From Sphaerosporella brunnea (Eukaryota > Ascomycota > Pezizomycetes > Pezizales > Pyronemataceae): a stretch of 64,000 nucleotides of DNA. Below the pieces are notes generated by a model, which saw only the letters and a list, made by a program, of their open reading frames with translations, ran no database searches and was not told the DNA's origin. Position numbers and translations under genes: made by a program. The DNA is taken from NCBI GenBank assembly GCA_008704415.1, contig VXIS01000003.1, forward strand, positions 336,316-400,315. Direction: 5' to 3'. Positions 10,253 to 20,635 of this stretch are shown piece by piece (position 1 is the stretch's first letter; the number at the start of each line of letters is the position of its first letter).

Positions 10253-13200
10253 AAACGTAACCAGATGGACAACACTGCTACGGAGGATCTGGATGGTGAC
10301 AACACGATGGGGTGGGAGCAATCTGCGAAGTACTCCGGCATTTTTAACTCGACAAGGCACGAGGCAACTTGAGTATGAGTACCTATTGTGATGGATTGAC
10401 GAAACTGTTAGGATCGGTCAAGCATGCGATGTTTGTTGAAGCCATGGGTTCGATGGATATACAGGATTAGGAGGAATTTGTGGCCGCTTATGCCTGCATA
10501 GGGGAGCGTTGAAACATAGAGTATTGATACGCTAAGAGATGGCGTATGAACAGGTTTTGGATAGCGGATACCCTACAGTTGTTAGCTTGTAAGCTCGCTA
10601 GATTGAAAGTTCGGAGCTAGCGCTTGTTTCTGCCTCCCAAGTGCAGAGACGGGCGCTAGGCGCCGTACCTTGCAATCAACACTTCGACCTACGTTCTCAA
10701 AGTCCACTGCGCCAAACATCCGCGACGAACTATCCACAGCGACTACGTCTATAGTTCGACAAAGGGCGTGCACAGTGATCATGGCCGTGATAGGATGAGT
10801 GTGTATCGTGCGGAACATGGCAATATACCAGTCGTGGACGGGTGCTGTAGGGATTAAAAATTACAATTCAAGGCGAGGTGTAGGTTGTGAGGAGGACGCA
10901 AGGAGCAGATTGCCGCTATTTTGGCATCGAAATAAACAAGGAATGGGATGTGACTGGACGCAAAGAACCAGATCGAGAAAAGAGTGGACTGGTAGAGGCG
11001 CGGTGCGTGAGTCAGATTTTGCATGCGCGATTGAAAGGAGCCTCACAACTCGCCAGTTGTAACCTTTTCGTGAGTTTATAAGATCCGCTGTTTTCCAGAT
11101 GCAAAGAAACTCAGAATTGATTGTGTACCAGACTTGATAAATACCAAGAAGATACTCGAAAATAGGTGACTGATCAACTCAGTACTTATTGATAATAGTC
11201 GATACAATCGGGGCTGCTCGAAAGGCCGTATCGAAAGAAGAGAAAAAGAAAGAAGGGAGGAAGACCAACACAGTCTGCCTTGCCAAGCCGAGAAGACTGC
11301 AAAGAAACTCGTAGAATACTGACATCATACCATCGTTAGTGTGACGTAGTTTTATATCTTTAGTAAGGAAATACGTAAGAGAGAAACCATAATAAGTGTA
11401 ATCATCTTACACCAGTGATGAAGCACGGAAAGCCATACATATCATGCTCCAAGCGTCGAACAATCGTCGCGAGTCGGAATGGGGAAGTGTGCATTTGGGA
11501 TTTCCAAGGTTATCAATTGAGGTGGAGAAGGATGAGAGCGCGAAAGTGGTGGGGATTGCAAAGTGTGGTGTTCAGCATGAAGCACTGCAGTTTAAGATGA
11601 TATTTCAGGCAATCCACACTTGGCTCGCTGGATGTCGCCCGTGCATTACCTAAGCAGCGGGAAGAAATCAAAAGGTGCAATTGTCCGCAACTTTCAATGC
11701 GTAAACAGGCGGAGTGACTGCCCAGATACATAATAATCGTACTGCCGGAAAATATATAATTTTACAAGTCCTCGTCAGGGCGGGCCATCACGGAAATCTC
11801 AAACGACGGGACGGGAGGAATCAAACTTTCGCTCTAATTGCCGCGTAGATTATCTCGTATCGTATCAATCCACTACGAAGGGGTGTGCACCATCATGTGG
11901 GTCGGGACTTTACATATTTTTGGTGGTTCGGCGTCGGAGTGACAGGAAATGCATCGGACACATCGTCAGAGTGATAAGAAAGAGCAAATATAGAATCTGA
12001 GTGTTCGAGTGATGTACACGTCGCCAACGCCCCCCCGCTCTTCCACCCCATGGCCAACATGTATACCGCCTGTTCCTCGTCCCCAACCCACTCGCCAAGG
12101 CTTCTACCACAGAAAATCTCGCAGCGCGATCATGCAGCCTCGATCACTGACTCTGTATGCTTCCGCGGTAATAGCACCTCCGTCTCCCCTTCTCCCTGTC
12201 CGAAGTCTCCACGCGCAACTAATCCGACGCAGCTTGAGATTCCGCGTGGCGCCAATCCCTCATCTAAAGCAGTTCCAGTCACCGAATGTGTGTGTGAAGC
12301 TGTTCTTCCGTGGGATGGGCAAAAGCACCGTTGCCCGGGCCTACCGGCAGGAACCCATCCATCTGTGAGGAACGATATGAGAGTAATGGTACAAGTATGA
12401 AGCGTAGTTTTTGCGCTATCGCTCCCAGGTTCGCTACAGAAACGGTGACAGGTTCTTGCCGCCGAAATGACGGCAGCAAAAATTTGCAAAAGGTCGCACG
12501 AACATCATTGAATTACCAACCAGGATTCTCGCTGCAGGACAAGCAAACAAAGGAAACGCAGGTTTATGTGACGCTTTGTTAGTGGCCTCAACCTCGGGCC
12601 TTTCCCGGGCCTTGGCAACTCGTCTGGTCCCAGTGATTGCGTCGAGCATGTTGGCGGAGATCGTTCTCAGCTGTCCTACACTCTCGATTGAACATTAGGC
12701 AGCCAGAATAAGAGTACTGTTGCCCCATGATTGCTACCATGCTACCGTGAAGGGGCTCGGGCTAGAATAGCTCCTTTAGAGCTTCGACGTGAAAGCGTCA
12801 GTGTCTGAATCCCCGCATTTCCAGCTTGCATTGCGATAGTGATCAGGACAGCGACGCCGGTGGTGATTGCCGAGTCTGAGACAAATGGAGCTGCGGCTGG
12901 GGGTGGGGATTTCGCCGGCGGTGGGCGTTGGGGCCACTCCGTTTCGTACAAATAGAGCTGTAGCCTGGGCACATGTCTACCGCGCCAACGTTCGATGGCA
13001 CTGCACTCGCATGACAGACGTTGTGTGCAGAACAAGGGCTGGGTGGGGAGTGAATGGTAGGAGGAACACACCGCAGTACGCAGCCTTCAAAGTAGGGACG
13101 CTCAGAGGTTCGCGAGTTGAGGTCACCACGCCAATACACGTTGAAAATGTTTCCCGTTCCACGCCGCAAGGCATGACTGTCGACTCTGAAATCACGGCAG

Positions 13201-14030
13201 GCGCGGCGAACGTTTCGCCTTGATGCAGGCACGCACCCTTTGTGGAAACCTAATCACGAACCCCACACCGTGACATCCCCACGACATCCGCAGCGACGTG
13301 GCCCGTGATGGGGGCCGATGAGCGGTGGCGTCGAGGCAACGCAGCACGACGCTCAGAACGCGGAATGACGTCGGTGGTTATATTCACTCATGCTGACGCG
13401 CTCACGCCACACCAGCTGCATTGCCACACCCACGATGGTGACGTGCTCAGAGCTTTCTCTCGGCCGGACACGCAACCGACGCCGCATGACCGGCCCTGCG
13501 CCCTGCAGAGAGCGTGACTGCTATTGCTAGTCCGCCGCCCGCACTGCGGCGTGCGTGGCTACTGCCCGCCTCGACGTGGCTGGTCGGCCGCCGGCCCGTA
13601 TTTCCGGGCAGCGCATCTTCACCGAGTGCTGGCCAGTGAGGCGCTCTGGATCGGCGGTGGTGACTGCGTGTGCCTCCGGGTGCGCACGCAGCGCTGCCTC
13701 GCGGATCGGCCCGGTTGCAAACTACACACCGCGCGCAATCGTTGATGGCCCTCAATCGGTTGACACCCCTCTTCAGAGAGCCTCGCATCGCCCAGGCTGG
13801 CGTCAGCACCGGTGAGGCGCTTTCGGATGCGAGAACACGGTATGCGTGCATGAACGCGTGCGGTCCAGATGATGGCAGAAACCGCGTTACCGCCGTCAAC
13901 AAACGGGCGTACGGCTGCTTTCCTCCTGCACATCGCTGCAGAGGGATTGCGCACCAATACACGCGCCAACATTGTGCGCAGCGAGTGCTTGCGGCACGGA
14001 TTCAGCCCTCATTTTGTGTGTCGACGAAAT
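10253..14030. other. Long stretch without a supportable gene
   Basis: Small ORFs only. A frame at 12009-12368 ends in GMGKSTVARAY, which looks like a P-loop by chance; no nucleotide-binding fold surrounds it. Between 12843 and 13970 the sequence is GC-rich and open on both strands in several frames, so ORF length there is not evidence of coding. No repeat shared with the rest of the window was noticed. Confidence 0.4.
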
Positions 14031-14033
14031 ATT

Positions 14034-14078
14034 GGTTCGCAGAGCCAGCATATCATCGGTTGGCCCCCGACTCTGAGA
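14034..14078 (+). repeat. Upstream repeat of family X, copy at 14.0 kb
   Basis: TTCGCAGAGCCAG ... ATCATCGGTTGGC(C/A)CCCGAC matches 57478-57514. Further matches follow in both places: CTCGAATGTA(G/C)GGTC at about 14478 and 57573, and CTCCCGCAGCTTTCAC at about 14541 and 57780. The 14 kb and 58 kb loci are therefore diverged copies of one unit. Confidence 0.65.
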
Positions 14079-14088
14079 TGAGCAGGAC

Positions 14089-14361
14089 GTGCCTTTGCAC
14101 GTGTGGTTTTGGGGAACTGTTGTCACGGCCTGGACAAAGCTGACGGACTGGGTCAAACTTTGTTACGCTATGGCACGGGGCTGGCAGGGGATCGTTGCCG
14201 CCCTTGTGGGATTTTTTCTGGCTGGGGTTGTGTTGGAGTGCGGTAGAGCACTGGTCACCACAGTGTGCGTACCTCCCAACACGGTCAAACTGAATCAGCT
14301 ACACGTTGAAAGTTGCAATGTGGTCGCTGGTAACTTCTACGCCACTGCTGACGACTTTTAG
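14089..14361 (+). CDS. Small hydrophobic ORF upstream of X2
   Basis: A 90-codon frame with two hydrophobic segments (about residues 5-20 and 33-50, including IVAALVGFFLAGVVL) and a C-terminal ESCNVVAGNFYATADDF. The tail recalls the GSIYGNVVAGNGNNVN stretch near Y2. It overlaps the upstream repeat block and has no counterpart ORF noticed at 57.5 kb. It could be a membrane peptide or a chance frame. Confidence 0.25.
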   Translation: MPLHVWFWGTVVTAWTKLTDWVKLCYAMARGWQGIVAALVGFFLAGVVLECGRALVTTVCVPPNTVKLNQLHVESCNVVAGNFYATADDF

Positions 14362-14621
14362 CATCACCAATCGGTGGGACCTTGACGGTTCGAGCGCCAA
14401 CGCCCGACTGATCGCGGAGAGTGTTGGTGGTCTGAGAAAGTTTGTATTTACGAACCCCCTCAACCACGACGAACTGACTCGAATGTAGGGTCTGTGTGGT
14501 TTATGCCCCGTAGCCCGCAGTCTAACCTGCCATTTGCTCCAGCTCCCGCAGCTTTCACTTTCCTCAAAGCCTCGTCTCATCACGAACCCCTCACGAACCC
14601 TCGCCACATCACGAACAACAA

Positions 14622-15378
14622 ATGGCTCATAAACCGAAGGAACTGTCACTGAAGGGCATCTACGTCGCGGCGGGGGTCGAGAAGCCGGCGGCCCACAATA
14701 TGCCCGGGTTGCTGATGAAGCACGCCCGCGACAACGGCTGGCACACGATTCTGGGTTGGTGGCGGCCGGTGTTGGGCGAAGCGACCGAGCGCTCGGTGCT
14801 CCCCGGTCAATATGGCCAGGGTGTACGAGGTGCACCCGGAGCTGTACAGAAGCGCTGACAAGACAATGTTGTACAGGTTTGTCGACGGATTGCTGCTCTG
14901 TACCTCCCAGAACCCTGACGCTGCCTGGTACCGTGCGCTTGCTGGCGCTTGGCCCATACCCACGCCACTGGACGTCAATGTTCAGTGGATCCTGCCTCCC
15001 TATCCTCCTGCTCCGCGTTCTGCTTCTTATCCTCCGACGGCCACCCCCACGAGTGCTGGTCCTTCGGCTTCCACCGGCACCACCACCGACACCGACGCCG
15101 CTGTGTCTATCACCACCGCCGACACCTCAATCTCAGCCTCAGCTGCCAGCACTTCTGCGGCCGCCGCCGTGTTCACCGCCGCCGCCGCCGCCTCGACCGT
15201 CAGCGCCAATGGCACCAGCAGCGCGACCAACTCCGGCGCGGCTATTACCATGGTATTGCCGACACGGAAACTCTACAGAATGGCGAACACCTTAAACGAG
15301 GTCCTTGCCAGGACTGGGAACATTCAGGGGGGCAGTCAGACCGGAGATTCCGGGACCGATTGTCCAGCAAAACGTTAA
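14622..15378 (+). pseudogene. Family X gene X2, frameshifted
   Basis: ATG at 14622 after a CACGAAC-rich leader. The first frame gives ELSLKGIYVAAGVEKPA ... NMPGLL, the family X N-terminal module. Near 14810-14816 the coherent reading moves to the next frame, which continues VYEVHPELYRSADK, RFVDGLL, AAWYRALAGAWPIPTP and then a Pro/Ser/Thr/Ala-rich low-complexity tail to 15378. The W[YF][RK]xL block aligns with NEWFKTL in X1. No intron long enough fits the shift, so a single-base indel is likely. Low-complexity composition makes several frames open downstream. Function unknown. Confidence 0.5.
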
Positions 15379-15616
15379 TCCATACTCCGGATTTATTTCA
15401 ATTAACAACAAGTGCAACGACTCGGAGGAGCAGCAGGCGAATAAGCGGCGTCACGTGTAGACGGCATCCAATTTTGCTCTTTGCAGGCTTTCGCCTTGTG
15501 TCGCGTTTTTTCTGTGCCGATCAACCTTTTTCGTAAGTCACTAAAGACAAACACCGCTGAGACGTTGATCTTAACGTGTGATAGCATGTTCGGATCGCCA
15601 CACTATCTTCCTTTGT

Positions 15617-15745
15617 GAGGCTTTGAGGGTTCTTGCTTTGTTGTGCGTACTGTCTGATTCTCTTTCTTTGTTCGGAGATTGGGATTGGTTGTATCGTTTG
15701 GGTTACTTGGGTGCATAGCTGGGCGATTTGGCCGTCGCGCCAAGC
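15617..15745 (+). repeat. Downstream repeat of family X, copy at 15.6 kb
   Basis: GGGTTCTTG ... TGCGTACT ... TT(A/G)CTTGGGTG matches 58628-58740, also downstream of a family X frame. The two loci thus share both 5' and 3' flanks. Confidence 0.55.
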
Positions 15746-16239
15746 GTCGCAAGCAGAAGGCCAAGCGCCGCATCACTCGCAAGCCGGCTCCGGCCATCAA
15801 TAACCCCGTCACGACCAACAATTCTATCCCTGCCACTTCGCACGATGGAGACGATATGATGACCGATGATGAGATGCAGGATGACATTCCTTCCTCACAG
15901 ACTTCCTCAACCTCGCACCAGCAGCGGAGGGCATTCCATTCCACAATGCCAGCTCTGCCCACCTCGCACCATGGAGACGATATGACCACCGATGATGAGA
16001 TGGAGGTCGACGACCTTCCCCAGGGCACTTCGCACGATGGAGACGATATCACGACCGGTACCGATGATCAGATGGAGCGCTACAACATTCCTTCCTCACA
16101 GGCTTCTTCAACCAGCAGCACAACCTCAACCAGCAGCACCACATCAGCCTCCAGCTGGTCATGCGACGAAGACGTGGATGAGGATCGTTGGCAGAAGATT
16201 CCTGAGTGGCTGCTGCACGGACACAACACTAGTTCTTAA
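15679..16239 (+). CDS. Acidic repeat protein with basic N-terminus, start not visible
   Basis: An open frame of 186 codons. Residues about 15-40 are very basic (RFGRRAKRRKQKAKRR). Then come three copies of an acidic repeat, TS-H-[DH]-GDD-[MI]-[MT]T-x-DDEM (the third a variant), linked by IPSSQxSSTS-type spacers, then a Ser/Thr tract and an acidic end (CDEDVDEDRWQKIPEWLL). GC at third codon positions is high in the repeats, which supports coding. There is no in-frame ATG before the acidic repeats, so the true start is probably in an upstream exon. The layout suits a nuclear or chromatin-associated protein, but that is a guess. Confidence 0.45.
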   Translation: MGLVVSFGLLGCIAGRFGRRAKRRKQKAKRRITRKPAPAINNPVTTNNSIPATSHDGDDMMTDDEMQDDIPSSQTSSTSHQQRRAFHSTMPALPTSHHGDDMTTDDEMEVDDLPQGTSHDGDDITTGTDDQMERYNIPSSQASSTSSTTSTSSTTSASSWSCDEDVDEDRWQKIPEWLLHGHNTSS

Positions 16240-16452
16240 CCCTAAATTACCTAACACTATCTAACCCTGGTGTATGTACTCGTAACCCAGTTCACACTGG
16301 GATCCACTCAAGAGTCATACCCCATGTCTCAACACTCCCCATATCCAAGCATGAACTATATTCTCAATCGCGGGTCGCAAGTATCACGTCACCCAATGTT
16401 CTGTTGACTCTTCATAGCCGTCAGACCCATCGCCACCACAAATATCGCATGT
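16240..16452. other. Spacer between convergent frames
   Basis: AT-richer spacer with CTAACAC/CTAACCC runs at about 16248-16270, between the convergent acidic-repeat frame and Y2. No terminator motif can be assigned. Confidence 0.35.
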
Positions 16453-17712
16453 TTAATTGATCGCAGTGGCATCGTCAATTCTTCCCAGGAGGGGCGGATA
16501 TGTCAAACACCACACACACACACACCGAGAACCGCGTGCAGGAAATAGGCATTGAGTGATGACGCATATATCATGACTCTCATCGTGTGCAGCCTTTTTC
16601 TTCTTGATATCATCTTGATGCTTGTCATTCACATCACTGCATCCACCGGCCCTGTCTTCAGCCTCCGTAGCGGTGCATTTCGTCCCGTCACACCAGAGCG
16701 CTTCGCAACCATTTGATCTGTAGCCGCCGTCGTTATAATCACTAGAATAAGCCGTATGCCAATCGTTCCAGTATTGCCCATTCACTATCTCGGGTATCTT
16801 CTTCTCCAGCTCCATCTGTCTGTTGAAGCCAGCTCCGTCTTCGACACAAGCGGCTCTCTCTTCGGCAAAGGCTTTCCTGTCTGCGGAACCAGCATCATCT
16901 TCGCTAAAGGCAGCTTTCTTGCTCTTTCGGCCTTCAGAGAAACGAGCACTCTTGATCGCGAAACCAGCCTCATCTTTGGAATACGCAGCTTTCTGGCTCT
17001 TCGGTACAACCAGTTCTGTCTTCGGGGAAACGAGCTTTTTTGTCGGCGAAACTAGTTCTTTCCTGCTCTTTCCCTTCGGCGAAAGAAGCTCTCTCCCACT
17101 CTCCCCGTTCGGCGAAGACGGCTCCCTGAATGCCGCATTTTCTCGTTCGAAGGCTGTTTTCTCCGGCTTTCTCTGTTTTTAATATCCAGCGGTCTTTTCG
17201 GAAGAGCCATCTCTCTTCATCTCTCCGTTGAAATGAGCCCTGTATTCGGCAAAAGAAACAGTCTTGTCGGCAAAGGTAGCTCTCTCTTCGGCCGAAACTG
17301 CTATCTCCTGCATTCTTTTCAACGGACGCGGCTCAGTCGTGCTCTCGCCATGAACTTTCCTAGCCATTACTGCAGCGAAAGCAGCCACAACCGGAGCAAT
17401 GATGAACTGCTCAAGTTTCGCATATCGAACTTCAGCAGGCCAGCACTTTCCTTCACTGAGTTCGCAAAGATCGTCGTAAGCATTGTGAACCATCGTCATC
17501 AACTTCTCGGTCAAGACATCATCGCGATCCAGGAAAATCGGACTCGCAGCGCGATGATGACGTTCCACTGTCAGCACTGCATGATCGGTGCTCGTTGTCG
17601 CCTTGGCTTCAGACGTTTCGACCTTCTGCCCAGACTTATGGGTCTCCTTTCGGTCCTCCTTTTTCTTTGGACACTTCCGTTTCACGTGGCCCATCACTCC
17701 GCAGTACCAGCA
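16453..17712 (-). pseudogene. Family Y copy Y2: CCHC knuckle plus repeat tail
   Basis: Minus strand. CWYCGVMGHVKRKC (17712-17671) is a perfect CX2CX4HX4C zinc knuckle followed by KKK. The frame runs to a stop at 17179, giving a helical segment (LTEKLMTMVHNAYDDL; APVVAAFAAVMARKV) and EERATFADK. After the stop, similar repeat units continue in place (ENAAF, KSQKAAYSKDEAGFA, SKKAAFSEDDAGSA, FAEERAAC) to MELEKKIPEIVNGQYWNDW and a Cys-containing end at 16453. Knuckles of this kind bind single-stranded nucleic acid in retroviral and LINE gag and in CNBP-like proteins. No RT or protease lies nearby, so a domesticated or cellular origin is as likely as a gag relic. An in-frame TGA lies upstream of the knuckle. 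Confidence 0.5.
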
Positions 17713-17734
17713 ACTGCCGCCTTCTCCTTTTCAA

Positions 17735-17941
17735 TCTTTGGCGTGGGTGTTGCCTGTACTGCTGGATGTTGACGTTGTTCCCGTTCCCAGCGACCACGTT
17801 TCCGTAGATGGACCCGGTGATGGTGATGTTCCAATTCTGGTTGTTGTTCTGCATGGTGACGTTGACTGAGGTATTGGTGTGTTCGAAGTGTGGGTCAGGT
17901 TTTGGTGTGTGTTCGCTCTTGCTAAATCCAGGTAAAATCAC
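17735..17941 (-). CDS. Possible Asn/Gly-rich beta-repeat exon upstream of Y2
   Basis: A frame starting at 17941 gives NTSVNVTMQNNNQNWN, ITITGSIYGNVVAGNGNNVN and IQQYR. The alternation of Asn/Gly turns with Val/Ile is like a stacked beta strand repeat. It then overlaps the knuckle in another frame, so if it belongs to the same gene an intron or frameshift separates them. Low confidence. Confidence 0.3.
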
Positions 17942-18284
17942 CGCGCCGACCCACGCGCGAAGTAGCTTTGCTGACCATCACTCTCCTGCGGTGGTCTACA
18001 CAATCCAACAACACGCCACGTCATTCGACCCACTGGCAGACCAGGCGGCGAAGAAGAAAGCGGAGTGCCACGCGGGGGCCATCGCCGCAGACCATCTGTG
18101 CACCAAAGCCAAGACCGACAATAGAGAAGCGTCGCTGGTTGCACACTGCCACTCCAAGAGCTATTAGGGGTCTCAATAACCTCCCCTCGCGATGGATGGA
18201 GTGCGAACGTAAATCAAAAGTGTCGGCGACAACGTCGCGAGATTGTGACATTTGCGTGCAAGTATCACATAGCAGCGCCGCTGA

Positions 18285-18728
18285 CATGACCTCAGTCAAG
18301 TCCCACCATCACCACTGCGAAATGTTTCCGAGTACACTTCAACAGGTGCACTGCATGACGGCAAAAGCTGGAGCGGCTGGCCTCACGATACTGCCGAGCG
18401 CAATGTGGTCGACTTCATCAGAGGCACCTTCCACCAGCTTCGCCCCACCATTCAGGCCCAGCTCGCCTTCTATAAATTGACCCTATTCGCCAGCATTCCT
18501 CTCCGTGATGGCGACTGCACGGGTAAAGTGAACATCGCGTTCGTCACCGCGTCCTCTGAACTTGAACCTTGCTGGACCTACGTGCGCATTCAAGTCCAAC
18601 TCCGTCAAATCCAACAGAGATTGCACCATATTTCAATAGGCAAATTACGCGCGGAGGTGTGTGATAACCAGCCATGGCATCGATCCGTGCTGTGTTCCAC
18701 GCTGTGCAGCTCCAATTTCTGCAGCTAA
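18285..18728 (+). CDS. Orphan ORF fragment with coding-like composition
   Basis: Open for 147 codons. The central part (DGKSWSGWPHDTAERN, VVDFIRGTFHQL, FYKLTLFASIPL, CTGKVNIAFVTAS) has C/G-biased third positions typical of real fungal exons; after about 18600 the bias fades. The FIRG ... FYKLTLFASIP stretch is loosely like the FVDG ... WYRALAGAWPIP part of X2, so it may be another family X relic. No ATG is placed with confidence. Confidence 0.35.
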   Translation, partial: HDLSQVPPSPLRNVSEYTSTGALHDGKSWSGWPHDTAERNVVDFIRGTFHQLRPTIQAQLAFYKLTLFASIPLRDGDCTGKVNIAFVTASSELEPCWTYVRIQVQLRQIQQRLHHISIGKLRAEVCDNQPWHRSVLCSTLCSSNFCS

Positions 18729-19230
18729 CACTTTGATTGAGGGGGTGTGTTGGTCTCAACATTGCTCAACATACATAGGAAGTGGCGATTATTCTTAGCT
18801 GCAATGCTCTCCTTCGCGACCTTTGCAGGTGCCGATATAGGTTTCGATGCCACCATCCGCAATCACCGTGAGAGGAACGCAAAGAAAGATGCCCTTGATT
18901 GCACGCTGGCCTCCGGCACCGCTGAGCCGGGGCTCCCTTTTGTCTAGATTCGTTGTCGCCTGCCAGGAGATAGTAGGACGTTCGGCGCGGCCGCCACACA
19001 TCGCAGAGCGGCCGTGCACCGCGTGTCATCGCCGGTTTTCACTCCGTCTCCTGGGCCAAGTTCCAGCTGCAACCACGATCGATGGCCGCGAGGTCCGGCC
19101 ATAGTTTCATGTAACCGGGGGAACACCTGAGTGGACATTGATGCTCAGACACCAGTGCCTGACCGCCGGACAGGAGCCTGACGGCAGTATCCTGCAGGTA
19201 CGTAGATGCAAAGTAACCTGTGTGTCAGAG
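18729..19230. other. No recognisable gene
   Basis: Spacer before the tandem unit; short frames only. Confidence 0.35.
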
Positions 19231-19385
19231 TACCTGTGTCACAGGGACCATGTGCACGGCGACAGCACGCCTATCTCCATTTGGTGTGTTCGGCCTCCCT
19301 CCACCACGTCACCAACAACTACTACCACCAACACCACCCCAGTTCCTTTCCCAATATCAACAAGCCACCGGCCTCTCGAAACACC

Positions 19386-20249
19386 ATGCACCCGCAGCGT
19401 CCTGCTTACCCCACCGGCCCCGGCCTGGTTCAGTTCTCGACCGACACCGAGCTTGGTGCCGCGGTCTCCGGCCACTGCCACATGTACACCACCCTCCACC
19501 GAGCCGTCCGTGTCAACCACATCACAATCTTGCCATCATCGGGGGCGCTTATCGCCTTCGATCTCGCCATCTGCACCGTCCGTACCTCCAACAGTGGCGC
19601 AACCTATTGCACAGGGACCTTCGAGTTCATGACGCATGCCGTGGCCTGCGGGAAGCTGCACACACCGCTTCGCGACGCTGAGAGCCTCTTCTACGCTGTG
19701 CATGTATCACGCTGGGGCTGGCAGGGGAGCCGGTACCCAGTGTTTCTTTATCCGGAGAGACACACCTGCGATGCGCGCAGGGCGAAAGGCGGATGTAGCC
19801 GCTGTGCTATATTCAACGACAATATCCTGCCTACTCTCCCATCAAAGACATCATGTCTGAACCCGCTCGTTATCAAGTGGCACAAGATGTTGGTCGCCAG
19901 CATCACCACCGTGCATGATTGCCAGAGTGTCGACGACGGCGGTAATGCTGGCGACGACTCCAGCACGCCGCAAGGAAGCCAGTGGTGGAGCCTCTGGTGC
20001 AGGGGTTATCGCGACGTATTCGCAATGCTCGATGACGCCAGCACGGGCTTGAACAGTAAGTGGGTCTTCGTGCTGCACAATGATGGCAAGTGGCATTCGT
20101 GTTCGTCCAGATATTTCCGGGTGGGAGTTTCATCACGCAAACTCTGGGTTTCGCTTGGTTTTTTGACTTTCCAGTTCCTTCTTGAATTTATAAACCAGGC
20201 GTTACGGGCGTGCCGAGTGCTTCACTGGTGCCGCTGCTATCCGCATTGA
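19386..20249 (+). CDS. Hypothetical protein of the tandem unit, copy 1
   Basis: ATG at 19386 in a CACC-ATG context after a CA-rich leader typical of fungal mRNAs; 287 residues. The first half has strongly C/G-biased third positions (TELGAAVSGHCHMYTTLHRA, FDLAICTVRTSNSGATYC, ESLFYAVHVSRWGWQGS), which supports coding. The second half is less biased and ends in a hydrophobic stretch (LWVSLGFLTFQFLLEF). A GTAAGT at 20057 with a TCCAG at 20115-20119 could be an intron, which would change the C-terminus. There is no signal peptide and no recognised domain; cysteine-rich in the middle (HTCDARRAKGGCSRC). Function unknown. Confidence 0.5.
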   Translation: MHPQRPAYPTGPGLVQFSTDTELGAAVSGHCHMYTTLHRAVRVNHITILPSSGALIAFDLAICTVRTSNSGATYCTGTFEFMTHAVACGKLHTPLRDAESLFYAVHVSRWGWQGSRYPVFLYPERHTCDARRAKGGCSRCAIFNDNILPTLPSKTSCLNPLVIKWHKMLVASITTVHDCQSVDDGGNAGDDSSTPQGSQWWSLWCRGYRDVFAMLDDASTGLNSKWVFVLHNDGKWHSCSSRYFRVGVSSRKLWVSLGFLTFQFLLEFINQALRACRVLHWCRCYPH

Positions 20250-20280
20250 CTATCATCAATTGCCGTTGTGTGTATATACA

Positions 20281-20292
20281 TATATTTAAATA
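20281..20292 (+). promoter_or_regulatory. TATA-like box TATATTTAAATA in tandem unit 1
   Basis: An AT-only 12-mer in otherwise GC-rich DNA, repeated identically at 21531-21542, placed 36 bases before the micro-ORF and about 340 before the next long ORF. Promoter role is inferred from position and composition. Confidence 0.4.
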
Positions 20293-20327
20293 CTCGCGTC
20301 TGCATCGCGCATCTCCGATCGCACCCG

Positions 20328-20417
20328 ATGTCTCTGCGTCAGTGGCTGCTACTTATTCTCCTCCTGTGCGCTCTACGTCGTTGTCGGCGCGTCATCTGTG
20401 AGGATACGGCTTGCTGA
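20328..20417 (+). CDS. Micro-ORF, 29 aa, hydrophobic, copy 1
   Basis: MSLRQWLLLILLLCAL followed by a basic, Cys-containing tail. It reads like a signal peptide or single membrane anchor. It lies 36 bases downstream of TATATTTAAATA. It could be an upstream ORF in the leader of the copy 2 gene, a signal-peptide exon, or a stand-alone micropeptide. Confidence 0.4.
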   Translation: MSLRQWLLLILLLCALRRCRRVICEDTAC

Positions 20418-20635
20418 TAGGAAGCTTCCGCCGAGATGTGCGGGGTGTGCGGTGGATACAGATCGCGCTGTTTCCAATAGTACCTGTGTCACAGGGACCA
20501 TGTGCACGGCGACAGCACGCCTATCTCCATTTGGTGTGTTTGGCCTCCCTCCACCACGTCACCAACAACTACTACCACCAACACCACCCTAGTTCCTTGC
20601 CCAATATCAACAAGCCACCGGCCTCTCGAAACACC

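Larger units (their letters stand above)
19231..20480 (+). repeat. 1250-base tandem unit, copy 1
   Basis: Starts TACCTGTGTCACAG and ends GTTTCCAATAG. It is followed immediately by a second copy of exactly the same length, about 98-99 percent identical by eye, with no intervening base. No terminal inverted repeat or target duplication was seen, so it looks like a local direct duplication rather than two transposition events. Confidence 0.95.

Noticed and set aside
12009..12368. P-loop NTPase suggested by GMGKSTVARAY.
   Set aside because: The motif is at the very end of a Pro/Arg-rich frame with no beta strand or Walker B context; best read as chance.
12843..13970. Several overlapping ORFs of 100-170 codons on both strands.
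   Set aside because: GC-rich DNA with few stops in any frame; no codon bias or domain singles one out.
19138..19681. Alternative frames over the start of the tandem unit.
   Set aside because: They stop early and lack the C/G third-position bias of the 19386 frame.
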